DNA from: Corallococcus macrosporus
Lineage (GTDB): Bacteria > Myxococcota > Myxococcia > Myxococcales > Myxococcaceae
DNA: 64,000 nucleotides
Assembly: GCF_017302985.1 (NCBI RefSeq)
Contig: NZ_JAFIMU010000007.1
Span: forward strand, 248,001-312,000
Direction of reading: 5' to 3'
Part shown: piece by piece, positions 8,259 through 15,779 of the stretch
How positions within the stretch are numbered: position 1 is the first letter of the stretch
How the letters are laid out: every line of letters begins with the position of its first letter
Notes under the pieces: model-generated
The model's input: only the letters and a program-made list of their open reading frames with translations
Databases searched by the model: none
What the model was told of the DNA's origin: nothing
Position numbers and translations under genes: made by a program

Positions 8259-11200
8259 CGCCGCCGGGCTTCGCTCCTTCGGGATTCTTCGTCCTCCGTA
8301 CCCCGCTGCTACCCTTCGATGAGCTGCTCGCCTGGGGCCGGGGGCTCTCCGCATCCGCCGCGCTGACGTCATCCACCGTGGACCTGGAAGCGGCCATCGA
8401 GCGGGACCAGGCGCTGTTGCGTGACCGGCTCTCCGCGGTGATTGCCCGGCCGGAGGTGCGGGAGGCGCTGTTCCTCGCGTCGCCGTCGCTGGAGGAGCAC
8501 CTGCCCACGTGGACTTCCGCGCCCGGCGGTCCGCACGGCGAGAAGCTGGAGCGGACGCTGGTGCGCTACTGGCAGCGCATGGCGGCGCGGTCGACGCCCT
8601 TCGGCCTCTTCGCGGGCAACAGCCTGGGCCTGCTCACCGACACCACCCGGCTACGGCTGCCCGCGCGGGAGACGTACCGGCGCCACACGCGGCTGGACAC
8701 GGACTACGTCGACGCGCTGATGGAGAAGCTCGCAGGACTGCCCGCGCTGCGTGAGGCCCTGCGCTACCACCCCAACTCCAGCCTGTACCGCGTCGCGGGC
8801 CGGCTGCGCTACGCCGAGTCCCGGCGCGATGGCGGCTCACGCACCTACCGGCTCGTGGGCGTGGAGCCCACGCCGTACCTGGAGGCGACGCTGGAGCGGG
8901 CCCGCGCGGGCGCGTCGCTCGCCACGCTCGCGCAGGCGCTGGTGGACGCCGACCCCGACGTGTCCCGCGAAGAGGCCGCGGAGTACGTGGACATGCTCGT
9001 CGAGAACCAGCTCCTGGTGCCGGACCTGGCGCCGCCCGTCACGGGTGCGGAGCCACTGCGCGAGCTGCTCACGCGCCTGGAGCCCGTGCCCGTGATGGCC
9101 GAGCCCCACCGCGTCCTCCAGGACGTGCAGCACGCGTTGACGACGCTGGATGGCTCGCCGCCGGGCGCGGAGCCTTCACGCTACCGTGCGCTGGCTCGGG
9201 GACTGGAGGCCCTGCCCGCTCCCGTCGACGTGAGCCGCCTGTTCCAGGTGGACCTGCGCAAGCCCGCGGAAGCGCTGACGCTGGGCAAGGCCGTGGTGGA
9301 CGCGATGCTCCAGGGCGTCACCCTGCTGCACCGGATCAATCCGTCCTCCGAGTCCGCGACGCTGCGGCGCTTCCGCGAGTCCTTCGTGCAGCGCTACGAG
9401 ACGCGCGAAGTGCCCCTGCTGGAGGCGCTGGACGAGGACGTGGGCATCGGCTTCGAGCTCACCAGCGCGGAGGCCGCGGAGGACGCGCCGCTCCTGCGCG
9501 ACCTGTTCCTTCCCCCTCCGCGCGCCGAGGAGCGCGTCGCATGGGGCAAGGCACAGGCGCACCTGCACCACCGGCTGTCGGAGGCGCTGCTCCAGGGAAC
9601 CTCGCTGGAGCTGACCACGCACGACGTGGAGGCGCTCGCCCATCCACGTCCGGGCCCCTTGCCGGATGCCTTCTCCGTCATGGGCACGGTGCTCGCGGCC
9701 TCCCAGGAGGACGTGAACTCGGGAGACTTCCAGTTCGTCTTCGAGTCGATGATCGGCCCATCCGGCGCGGCGCTCCTGGGCCGCTTCTGCCACGGAGACC
9801 CGGAGCTCTTGCGCCACGTGACGGAACACCTGCGCGCGGAGGAGGCCCTGCGCCCGGAGGCCACCTTCGCGGAGGTCGTGCACCTTCCCGAGGGCCGCAA
9901 CGGGAACATCCTCTGCCGACCCGTGCTGCGCGCGCACGAGCTGGTGTACCTGGGACGCTCGGGCGTGCCGCCGGAGCAGCAGCTTCCGCTCACGGACCTG
10001 TTCCTCTCCGTGCAGGGCTCCCGCATCGTCCTGCGCTCCGCGAGCCTGGGACGTGAGGTGCTTCCGCGCGTCACCCACGTCCACAACTTCGGCCGCGCGC
10101 ACCTGCGGCCGTACACCTTCCTGGGCACGCTCCAGCAGCAGGGCGTCACCCCCGGCCTGCGCTGGCAATGGGGACCGCTCTCCAGCAGCGCGCACCTCCC
10201 GCGCGTGACGATGGGCCGGCTCATCCTCCACCGCGCCCGCTGGCGGCTCCGGGCGTCCATGCTCCGCTCGCTCGGGCTCCATGAAGGCGCGGAGCGCTTC
10301 CGTGAAGCCCAGCGGCTGCGCGAGCGGTTCCAGCTCCCGCGCTTCGTGGGCCTGGAGGACCGCGACAACGTGCTGCCAGTGGACCTGGAGAACGTGCTCA
10401 GCGTGGACACGTTCGTCCACCTGGTGCGCCAGCGCGCGGACGACGTGGTGCTGGTGGAGCTGCTGGACAACGAGCGCCTGTGCGTCCAGGGCCCCGAAGG
10501 CCGCTTCACCCACGAGGTGGTGGTGCCCTTCGTGCGCACCGCGCCAGTGGCACCCGCGCCCGCCGTGCACCTGCCGAAGCCCTCGCGCATCGAGCGCTCC
10601 TTCCCACCGGGCTCCGAGTGGCTGTACGTCAAGCTCTACACCGGCACGGCGCTCGCGGAGCGCGTGCTGGCGGAGGCCGTATCGCCGTGGGTCCATCAGG
10701 CGCTGGCCTCCGGAGCCGCGAGCCAGTGGTTCTTCCTGCGCTACGGCGACCCGGACTGGCACCTGCGCGTGCGCCTGCGCGGCGATCCGCGACGGCTGCA
10801 CGGCGAGGTGCTGGAGCACCTGCACACGCTGCTGGGTCCCCTCCGGAAGGACGGGCTCGTCCACCGCGTGCAGGTGGACACGTACGAGCGCGAGGTCGAA
10901 CGCTACGGCGGAGACGCGGGCATTCCACTCGCGGAGGCGTGGTTCCACGCGGACAGCGACGCGGCGCTGGAGCTGCTCGGTACCGTCGCGGAAGAAGGCG
11001 GTGAGGACGCGCGCTGGCGGCTGGTGCTGTGCGGCGTCGACACGGTGCTGACGGACCTGGGCCTGGACCTGGAGGGCCGCTGCCGGCTGCTCGAGGGACT
11101 GCGCCAGGGCTACGGCCAGGAGTTCTCCGTGGACGGCGCCGTCGAGCGCAGGCTGGGCGAGCGCTTCCGGAAGCACCGCCAGGAGCTGGAGTCCCTGCTG

Positions 11201-11473
11201 TGGCGGCCGTGGCCCTCCGAAGGACTGCTCGCGCCGGGACTCGCGGCGCTGCGCCGCCGAAGTGAACGGCAGGCGCCGGTGCTGGCACGGCTGCGCGCGT
11301 GCGCGGACACAGGGCAGCTCACCCAGCCCCTGGACCGCGTGGCCGGGAGCCTCGTCCACATGCACACCAACCGGATGCTGCGCACCGCCGCCCGCGCACA
11401 GGAGCTGGTGCTCTACGACCTCCTCCACCGCCTCTACGCGTCCCGCCTGGCCCGGGAGCGGAAGCAGACCTGA
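8255..11473 (+). CDS. lanB: Lanthipeptide dehydratase (LanB), full-length
   Basis: 1072 residues, the normal length for an intact class I dehydratase. The N-terminal glutamylation domain starts at FVLRTPLLPFDELLAWG and has the conserved ARSTPFGLFAG near residue 110. The C-terminal elimination domain (SpaB_C type) starts near 788 with SEWLYVKLYTGTA and includes WFFLRYGDPDWHLRVRLRG. The enzyme uses glutamyl-tRNA to dehydrate Ser/Thr in the precursor core. Both halves are on one chain, unlike split thiopeptide-type enzymes. It is coupled to lanC by overlapping codons. No transporter or leader protease gene follows. Confidence 0.94.
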   Translation: MTPPGFAPSGFFVLRTPLLPFDELLAWGRGLSASAALTSSTVDLEAAIERDQALLRDRLSAVIARPEVREALFLASPSLEEHLPTWTSAPGGPHGEKLERTLVRYWQRMAARSTPFGLFAGNSLGLLTDTTRLRLPARETYRRHTRLDTDYVDALMEKLAGLPALREALRYHPNSSLYRVAGRLRYAESRRDGGSRTYRLVGVEPTPYLEATLERARAGASLATLAQALVDADPDVSREEAAEYVDMLVENQLLVPDLAPPVTGAEPLRELLTRLEPVPVMAEPHRVLQDVQHALTTLDGSPPGAEPSRYRALARGLEALPAPVDVSRLFQVDLRKPAEALTLGKAVVDAMLQGVTLLHRINPSSESATLRRFRESFVQRYETREVPLLEALDEDVGIGFELTSAEAAEDAPLLRDLFLPPPRAEERVAWGKAQAHLHHRLSEALLQGTSLELTTHDVEALAHPRPGPLPDAFSVMGTVLAASQEDVNSGDFQFVFESMIGPSGAALLGRFCHGDPELLRHVTEHLRAEEALRPEATFAEVVHLPEGRNGNILCRPVLRAHELVYLGRSGVPPEQQLPLTDLFLSVQGSRIVLRSASLGREVLPRVTHVHNFGRAHLRPYTFLGTLQQQGVTPGLRWQWGPLSSSAHLPRVTMGRLILHRARWRLRASMLRSLGLHEGAERFREAQRLRERFQLPRFVGLEDRDNVLPVDLENVLSVDTFVHLVRQRADDVVLVELLDNERLCVQGPEGRFTHEVVVPFVRTAPVAPAPAVHLPKPSRIERSFPPGSEWLYVKLYTGTALAERVLAEAVSPWVHQALASGAASQWFFLRYGDPDWHLRVRLRGDPRRLHGEVLEHLHTLLGPLRKDGLVHRVQVDTYEREVERYGGDAGIPLAEAWFHADSDAALELLGTVAEEGGEDARWRLVLCGVDTVLTDLGLDLEGRCRLLEGLRQGYGQEFSVDGAVERRLGERFRKHRQELESLLWRPWPSEGLLAPGLAALRRRSERQAPVLARLRACADTGQLTQPLDRVAGSLVHMHTNRMLRTAARAQELVLYDLLHRLYASRLARERKQT

Positions 11474-11494
11474 GGGGCACGACCCGTCCGGCGC

Positions 11495-11518
11495 CCTGCC
11501 TTCGTATCCAAAGGCAGG
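11495..11518 (+). promoter_or_regulatory. Hairpin overlapping the OsmC gene ribosome site
   Basis: CCTGCCTT and AAGGCAGG form a perfect 8-bp stem with an 8-base loop. The right arm contains most of the AGGAG Shine-Dalgarno of the next gene. It may end the lanCB transcript or restrict ribosome access. Confidence 0.45.
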
Positions 11519-11529
11519 AGACACACGAC

Positions 11530-11979
11530 ATGGCACAGCCGATGTACACCGGACAGGTCCGCACCGTGGGTGAGAGCATGGCCCGCAGCACCACGGAGGC
11601 GCAGGCGTTCAAGATCTTCATGGACGAGCCCGTGGAGCTGGGCGGCCAGAACGGCGCGCCCAGCCCGCTCGACTTCATCCTCGCCGCGCACGCGGGCTGC
11701 CTGAACTACATGACGTTCTTCATCGCCCGCGAACTGGGCATCCCCGTCACCGGCACCGAAATCACCGTGAAGGGCTCGCTGGACCCCGCGAAGTTCGCCG
11801 GCACCAACCGGGAAGTCCGCGCCGGCTACCAGTCCCTCACCGCCACCATCCACGTGAAGGGCGACGTCACCCAGGAACAGCTCGCCCACCTGCTGCGCGA
11901 GGTGGAGACGCGCTGCCCTGTCAGCGACAACCTGGCCCACGCCACCCCCGTCCACCTCTCCATGGTGCCCGCCCGGTAG
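11530..11979 (+). CDS. OsmC-family peroxiredoxin-like protein
   Basis: 149 residues from ATG 11530, nine bases after AGGAG (11516-11520). OsmC/Ohr proteins reduce organic or fatty-acid hydroperoxides with a pair of cysteines. Here the first is in [13 protein letters not shown], the position of the peroxidatic Cys at the start of the central helix, and the second is in [10 protein letters not shown], the position of the partner Cys. The [10 protein letters not shown] block before the first Cys is typical. It follows lanB by 56 bases, across a hairpin, and probably has no role in the lanthipeptide pathway. Confidence 0.88.
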   Translation: MAQPMYTGQVRTVGESMARSTTEAQAFKIFMDEPVELGGQNGAPSPLDFILAAHAGCLNYMTFFIARELGIPVTGTEITVKGSLDPAKFAGTNREVRAGYQSLTATIHVKGDVTQEQLAHLLREVETRCPVSDNLAHATPVHLSMVPAR

Positions 11980-12006
11980 GTCCGCTTTCCCACGCTCCAT
12001 CCCCAC

Positions 12007-12042
12007 GACGGGCCCGGCGCCAGCACAGGCACCGGGCCCGTC
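12007..12042 (+). terminator. Hairpin after the OsmC gene
   Basis: GACGGGCCCGG (12007-12017) and CCGGGCCCGTC (12032-12042) are perfect 11-bp arms around 14 bases, 27 bases past the stop codon. There is no U-tract, but nothing else explains the structure in this gap. Confidence 0.55.
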
Positions 12043-12065
12043 GCGCGTTCCCACCCCAGGTCACC

Positions 12066-12096
12066 TTGACTTCGAAATTACGCGGGTAATATTACG
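12066..12096 (+). promoter_or_regulatory. Promoter with operator-like dyad before the thiolase gene
   Basis: TTGACT (12066-12071) lies 16-17 bases before an AT-rich AATATTA, a reasonable vegetative -35/-10 pair. The spacer holds the inverted repeat ATTAC-N4-GTAAT (12077-12090), and ATTACG is repeated at 12091. The local AT content stands out. It is a likely repressor site for fatty-acid or amino-acid degradation genes; the regulator is not in the window. Confidence 0.5.
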
Positions 12097-12118
12097 GTCG
12101 AAATCAAAGGAGCCGCAC

Positions 12119-13354
12119 ATGACCGCCAGCTACATCGTCGACGCCGTCCGCACCCCGCGCGGACGCGGGAAGATGGGCAAGGGAGCCCTCACGGGGCTGC
12201 ACCCGCAGGAGCTGCTCGCGCAGACGCTCAACGCGCTCCAGCGGCGCGGCGGCTGGGACGCGCGTGAGGTGGGCGACGTCATCGCGGGGTGCGTGTCACA
12301 GGTGAACGAGCAGGGCGCGAACATCGCGCGCAACGCGGTGCTGGCGGCGGGGTGGCCGCAGGACGTGTCCGCCGTGTCGCTCAACCGCTTCTGCGGCTCC
12401 GGGCTCCAGGCGGTGAACTTCGGCGCCATGGGCGTGGCCTCCGGCGCCATGGACTTCGTGGTGACGGGCGGCGTGGAGAGCATGTCGCATCTGTCGCTGG
12501 GCGCGGACGGCGGCGGCCAGGACGGCGGCAACGTGCGGCTGCGCGAGCGCGTCTACCAGGTGCCCCAGGGCATCAGCGCGGACCTCATCGCGACGCTGGA
12601 GGGCATCACCCGCGAGGACGTGGACGCGTGGGCCCTGCGCTCTCAGCGGCAGGCGGCGCGCGCCATCGAGGAGAACCGGTTCGCCAAATCCCTCTTCGCG
12701 GTGAAGGACCCGGCCACCGGCGCCATGCTGCTGGAGCGCGACGAGTACCCGCGTCCGGACACCACCGCGCAGGGCCTGGCCGCCCTCAAGCCCGCGTTCG
12801 TCGCCATGGGTGAGACCGCCGTGGGCCCGAACGGCGAGACGCTGGACGGCATCGCGCTGGCCGCCTACCCGCAAGCGAAGCGCATCCAGCACGTGCACAC
12901 GGCGGGCAACTCCAGCGGCATCGTGGACGGGGCGGCCGTGGTGGCGCTGGCGTCCGAGCGCTACGTGAAGACCCAGGGGCTCAAGCCCCGCGCCCGCATC
13001 CGCGCCATGGCGACGGTGGGCACCGAGCCGCTCATCATGCTCACCGCCCCCGCGCCCGCGAGCGAGAAGGCCCTGCGCATGGCCGGCATGAAGGCCCGCG
13101 ACATCGACCTGTGGGAGATCAACGAGGCGTTCGCCGCCGTGGTCCTCCAGACGACGCGCGCGCTGGACATCGACCCGGAGCGGGTGAACGTCAACGGCGG
13201 CTCCATCGCGCTGGGCCACCCGCTGGGCGCCACCGGCGCGATGCTGCTGGGCACCGCCCTGGACGAGCTGGAGCGCACGGGCAAGGGGACGGCGCTCATC
13301 ACCATGTGCATAGGCGGCGGCCAGGGCATCGCCACCATCATCGAGCGCGTGTAG
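12119..13354 (+). CDS. Acetyl-CoA acetyltransferase / 3-ketoacyl-CoA thiolase
   Basis: 411 residues, ATG seven bases after AAAGGAG. The full set of thiolase residues is present: the acylated Cys in [11 protein letters not shown] (C92), the NEAFA block, His in GHPLGATGA, and the second Cys in CIGGGQG near the end. Thiolases split 3-ketoacyl-CoA in beta-oxidation or condense acetyl-CoA; the sequence alone does not tell which. It stands alone rather than beside a FadB-like partner. The gene has its own AT-rich promoter with an operator-like dyad, and ends in a bidirectional hairpin facing the RCC1 gene. Confidence 0.92.
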   Translation: MTASYIVDAVRTPRGRGKMGKGALTGLHPQELLAQTLNALQRRGGWDAREVGDVIAGCVSQVNEQGANIARNAVLAAGWPQDVSAVSLNRFCGSGLQAVNFGAMGVASGAMDFVVTGGVESMSHLSLGADGGGQDGGNVRLRERVYQVPQGISADLIATLEGITREDVDAWALRSQRQAARAIEENRFAKSLFAVKDPATGAMLLERDEYPRPDTTAQGLAALKPAFVAMGETAVGPNGETLDGIALAAYPQAKRIQHVHTAGNSSGIVDGAAVVALASERYVKTQGLKPRARIRAMATVGTEPLIMLTAPAPASEKALRMAGMKARDIDLWEINEAFAAVVLQTTRALDIDPERVNVNGGSIALGHPLGATGAMLLGTALDELERTGKGTALITMCIGGGQGIATIIERV

Positions 13355-13365
13355 CGCCGCGCCCC

Positions 13366-13402
13366 GGAGGACACCGCCGGCTCCACTTCAGCGGTGTCCT
13401 CC
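13366..13402. terminator. Bidirectional hairpin between convergent genes
   Basis: GGAGGACACCGC and GCGGTGTCCTCC are perfect 12-bp arms around 13 bases, filling most of the gap between the thiolase stop and the end of the RCC1 gene on the other strand. It should serve both transcripts. Confidence 0.7.
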
Positions 13403-13416
13403 CGTGATGCCGAGGC

Positions 13417-15681
13417 TCAGGGCGTGGGCGTGACCTGGTAGGGCACCACGCGGTAGCCGGCGTTGCCGGTGCCCAGCTGCCCCAGGCCGTTGTCGCCCCA
13501 GGCCCACACCGCGCCAGAGCCACGGCGCGCGAGCGAGTGGTAGCCGCCCGCCGCCAGGGCCGTGGCGTCGATGATGTTGGGGACCTGCACGGGCGCGAGC
13601 TGATCACCGGTGAAGCCATCCCCCAGTTGGCCGTTGCCGTTGTAGCCCCACGCCCACACGGTGCCATCCGACTGGAGCGCCAGCGTGTGTGAGTTCCCCG
13701 CCGCGATGGCCGTGCCGCCCGTGAAGCCCAGGGCCTGCACCGGCGAGCGGCCGGTGGAGCCGCTGCCGTCCCCCAGCTGCCCCCGGTAGTTGTCGCCCCA
13801 GGCCCACACGGTGCCATCCGTCTTCAGCACCACCGCGTGGGAGTCACCGGCGGCCACGGAAGAGCCGTCCGCGAGCCCGGGAACCACGCCCGGCGTGGTC
13901 CGGGGCGGCCAGTTCGAGGTCGAGCCGTCACCCAGCTGCCCATAGCTATTGCTGCCCCAGGTCCATCCGGTGCCATCCGTCTTGAGCGCCACCGCGAAGG
14001 TGCTCCCCGCCGCCACGGCCTTCACGTCCGTGAGGCCGGGAACGGCCTGGGCCGTCGCGCGGCTCGTGGTGGTGCCGTCCCCCAGCGTCCCCGAGCTGTT
14101 GCTCCCCCACGCCCACACCGTGCCGTCCGACTTGAGCGCCAGCACGAAGCCATTGCCCGCGGCCAGCGCGGTCACGTCCGTCAGTCCCGGCACCACGGCG
14201 GGCGAAGCGCGGGACACCGTCGTTCCGTCACCCAGTTGGCCGCTCGCGTTGTCACCCCAGGCCCACACCGTGCCGTCCGTCTTCAAGGCCAGCGCGTACG
14301 AGTCCCGCGCGGCGACGGCCGCCACGGAAGTGAGCCCCGGCACCTGCGCGGGCGCCCAGTGGTCCTGCGTCGTGCCGTCGCCCAGCTGGCCCTGCTCGTT
14401 CCGGCCCCAGGCCCACACCGTGCCGTCCAGCTTCAGGCCCACGGAGAAGAAGTCCCCCGCCGCCACGCTCTTCGCTCCGGTGAAGAGCGACGCGGTCCGG
14501 CTCACGTACTGCTCCGGGAAGCCATCTCCCAGCTGCCCCGTGAGGTTGCCGCCCCACGCCCACAGCGAGCCGTTCCCCTTCACCGCGAGCGCATGCTCCT
14601 GCCCGCTGGACAGGGACACGGCCCCGGTGAGCGCCAGCACCGGCGCGGGCGTCATGTGGGACGTCTGGGTGCCGTCACCCAGCTCGCCGCGGCTGTTGCC
14701 GCCCCAGCTCCAGACCGTGCCGTCCGCGGTGGCCACCAGCCTGGCGCCCACGCCCGTCCCCAGCGCGACGGCGCTCGTGAAGGCGGGCAACTGCACGGGG
14801 GTCAGCCGGTGGAGGGTGGTGCCATCTCCCAGCTCTCCTCCGAAGTTCAACCCCCACGCCCAGACCGTGCCGTCCGACTTGAGCGCGTAGGAGTTGACGC
14901 TGCGCGCGGACAGCGCCACCACGCCCGTGAGGCCCGACGTCTGGACCGGCGTGAGCCGTTCATAGGTGTTCGTCCCGTCGCCCAGCTGGCCACTGCTGTT
15001 GTAGCCCCAACCCCAGACGGTGCCGTCCGTCTTGAAGGCCAGCGAGTGGCTGTACCCGGCGGCCAGCCCCGCCACGTTCGTCAGGCCCGCCACCTGCACC
15101 GGCTTGAGCTTGCGCACGCGGGTGCCGTCCCCCAGCTTGCCGTTGGCGTTCTCACCCCAGGCCCACACCGTGCCGTCGTTCTTCAGCGCCAGCGAATACA
15201 GTTGGCCGGCGGCCACCGCCTTCACGTCCGTCAGCCCCATCACCTTCACCGGCTTGAGGCGCTGGGTGGTGGTGTTGTCCCCCAGTTGCCCCTGGTCGTT
15301 GAGCCCCCAGGCCCACACCGTGCCGTCCGCCTTCACCGCGAGCGAGTGCTCATTGCCCGCGGCGATGTCCACCACCACGCCGGTGAGCCCCGTCACCTTC
15401 ACGGGCACCAGGCGGTTCGTGGTCGTGTTGTTCCCCAGCTGGCCATACTTGTTGTACCCCCAGGCCCACACCGTGCCGTCCGCCTGGAGCCCCAGCGAGT
15501 GGAGCCGCCCGGCCCGCACCACCGTCCACGTGGGCGCCGTCACGGCGGCCTGAGCCACGCCCGGGTCCGACGCCTCTTCCGCCGGAGCTTCTGGCGGAGC
15601 CGCGCAGCCCGACAGCCAACCCAGACACAACACCAGACCCAAGATGAGACGGCTTCGACTGCCACCGCGCACGGTCGACAT
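13417..15681 (-). CDS. RCC1-repeat lipoprotein (beta-propeller)
   Basis: 754 residues from ATG 15681, with GGGGGAG five bases upstream. Residues 1-26 are a lipoprotein signal peptide ending in the lipobox LSGC. The rest is about 14 copies of a 50-residue unit centred on LKTDGTVWAWGxNxxGQLGDG, the RCC1/ATS1 signature, so it should form one or two seven-bladed propellers. Units 7 and 14 are the most diverged (GNGSLWAWG, GSGAVWAWG). Such proteins are numerous in myxobacteria and are taken to bind partners at the cell surface. The LamG gene precedes it on the same strand by 98 bases, across a long inverted repeat. Confidence 0.93.
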   Translation of the reverse strand: MSTVRGGSRSRLILGLVLCLGWLSGCAAPPEAPAEEASDPGVAQAAVTAPTWTVVRAGRLHSLGLQADGTVWAWGYNKYGQLGNNTTTNRLVPVKVTGLTGVVVDIAAGNEHSLAVKADGTVWAWGLNDQGQLGDNTTTQRLKPVKVMGLTDVKAVAAGQLYSLALKNDGTVWAWGENANGKLGDGTRVRKLKPVQVAGLTNVAGLAAGYSHSLAFKTDGTVWGWGYNSSGQLGDGTNTYERLTPVQTSGLTGVVALSARSVNSYALKSDGTVWAWGLNFGGELGDGTTLHRLTPVQLPAFTSAVALGTGVGARLVATADGTVWSWGGNSRGELGDGTQTSHMTPAPVLALTGAVSLSSGQEHALAVKGNGSLWAWGGNLTGQLGDGFPEQYVSRTASLFTGAKSVAAGDFFSVGLKLDGTVWAWGRNEQGQLGDGTTQDHWAPAQVPGLTSVAAVAARDSYALALKTDGTVWAWGDNASGQLGDGTTVSRASPAVVPGLTDVTALAAGNGFVLALKSDGTVWAWGSNSSGTLGDGTTTSRATAQAVPGLTDVKAVAAGSTFAVALKTDGTGWTWGSNSYGQLGDGSTSNWPPRTTPGVVPGLADGSSVAAGDSHAVVLKTDGTVWAWGDNYRGQLGDGSGSTGRSPVQALGFTGGTAIAAGNSHTLALQSDGTVWAWGYNGNGQLGDGFTGDQLAPVQVPNIIDATALAAGGYHSLARRGSGAVWAWGDNGLGQLGTGNAGYRVVPYQVTPTP

Positions 15682-15701
15682 GTCACTCCCCCTGCAAGGG
15701 A

Positions 15702-15749
15702 TTGGAACGGGACAGGCTCGCCATAACAGGGAAGTCTGTCCCATTCCAA
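15702..15749. promoter_or_regulatory. Long inverted repeat upstream of the RCC1 gene
   Basis: TTGGAACGGGACAG and CTGTCCCATTCCAA are 14-bp arms with a single mismatch, separated by 20 bases. It lies 20 bases before the RCC1 start and 30 after the LamG stop. The two half-sites may bind a regulator of the RCC1 gene, or the RNA may fold and end the LamG transcript. Confidence 0.5.
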
Positions 15750-15779
15750 ACACAAGGGTTTGCAGCGTCCCCCAATGCC

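Noticed and set aside
9176-11536. 786-codon frame opposite lanB
   Set aside because: Antisense to a complete dehydratase; composition shows no protein domain.
13417-15681. Regular 150-base repeat as non-coding satellite
   Set aside because: It is the DNA reading of RCC1 protein repeats with a signal peptide and stop.
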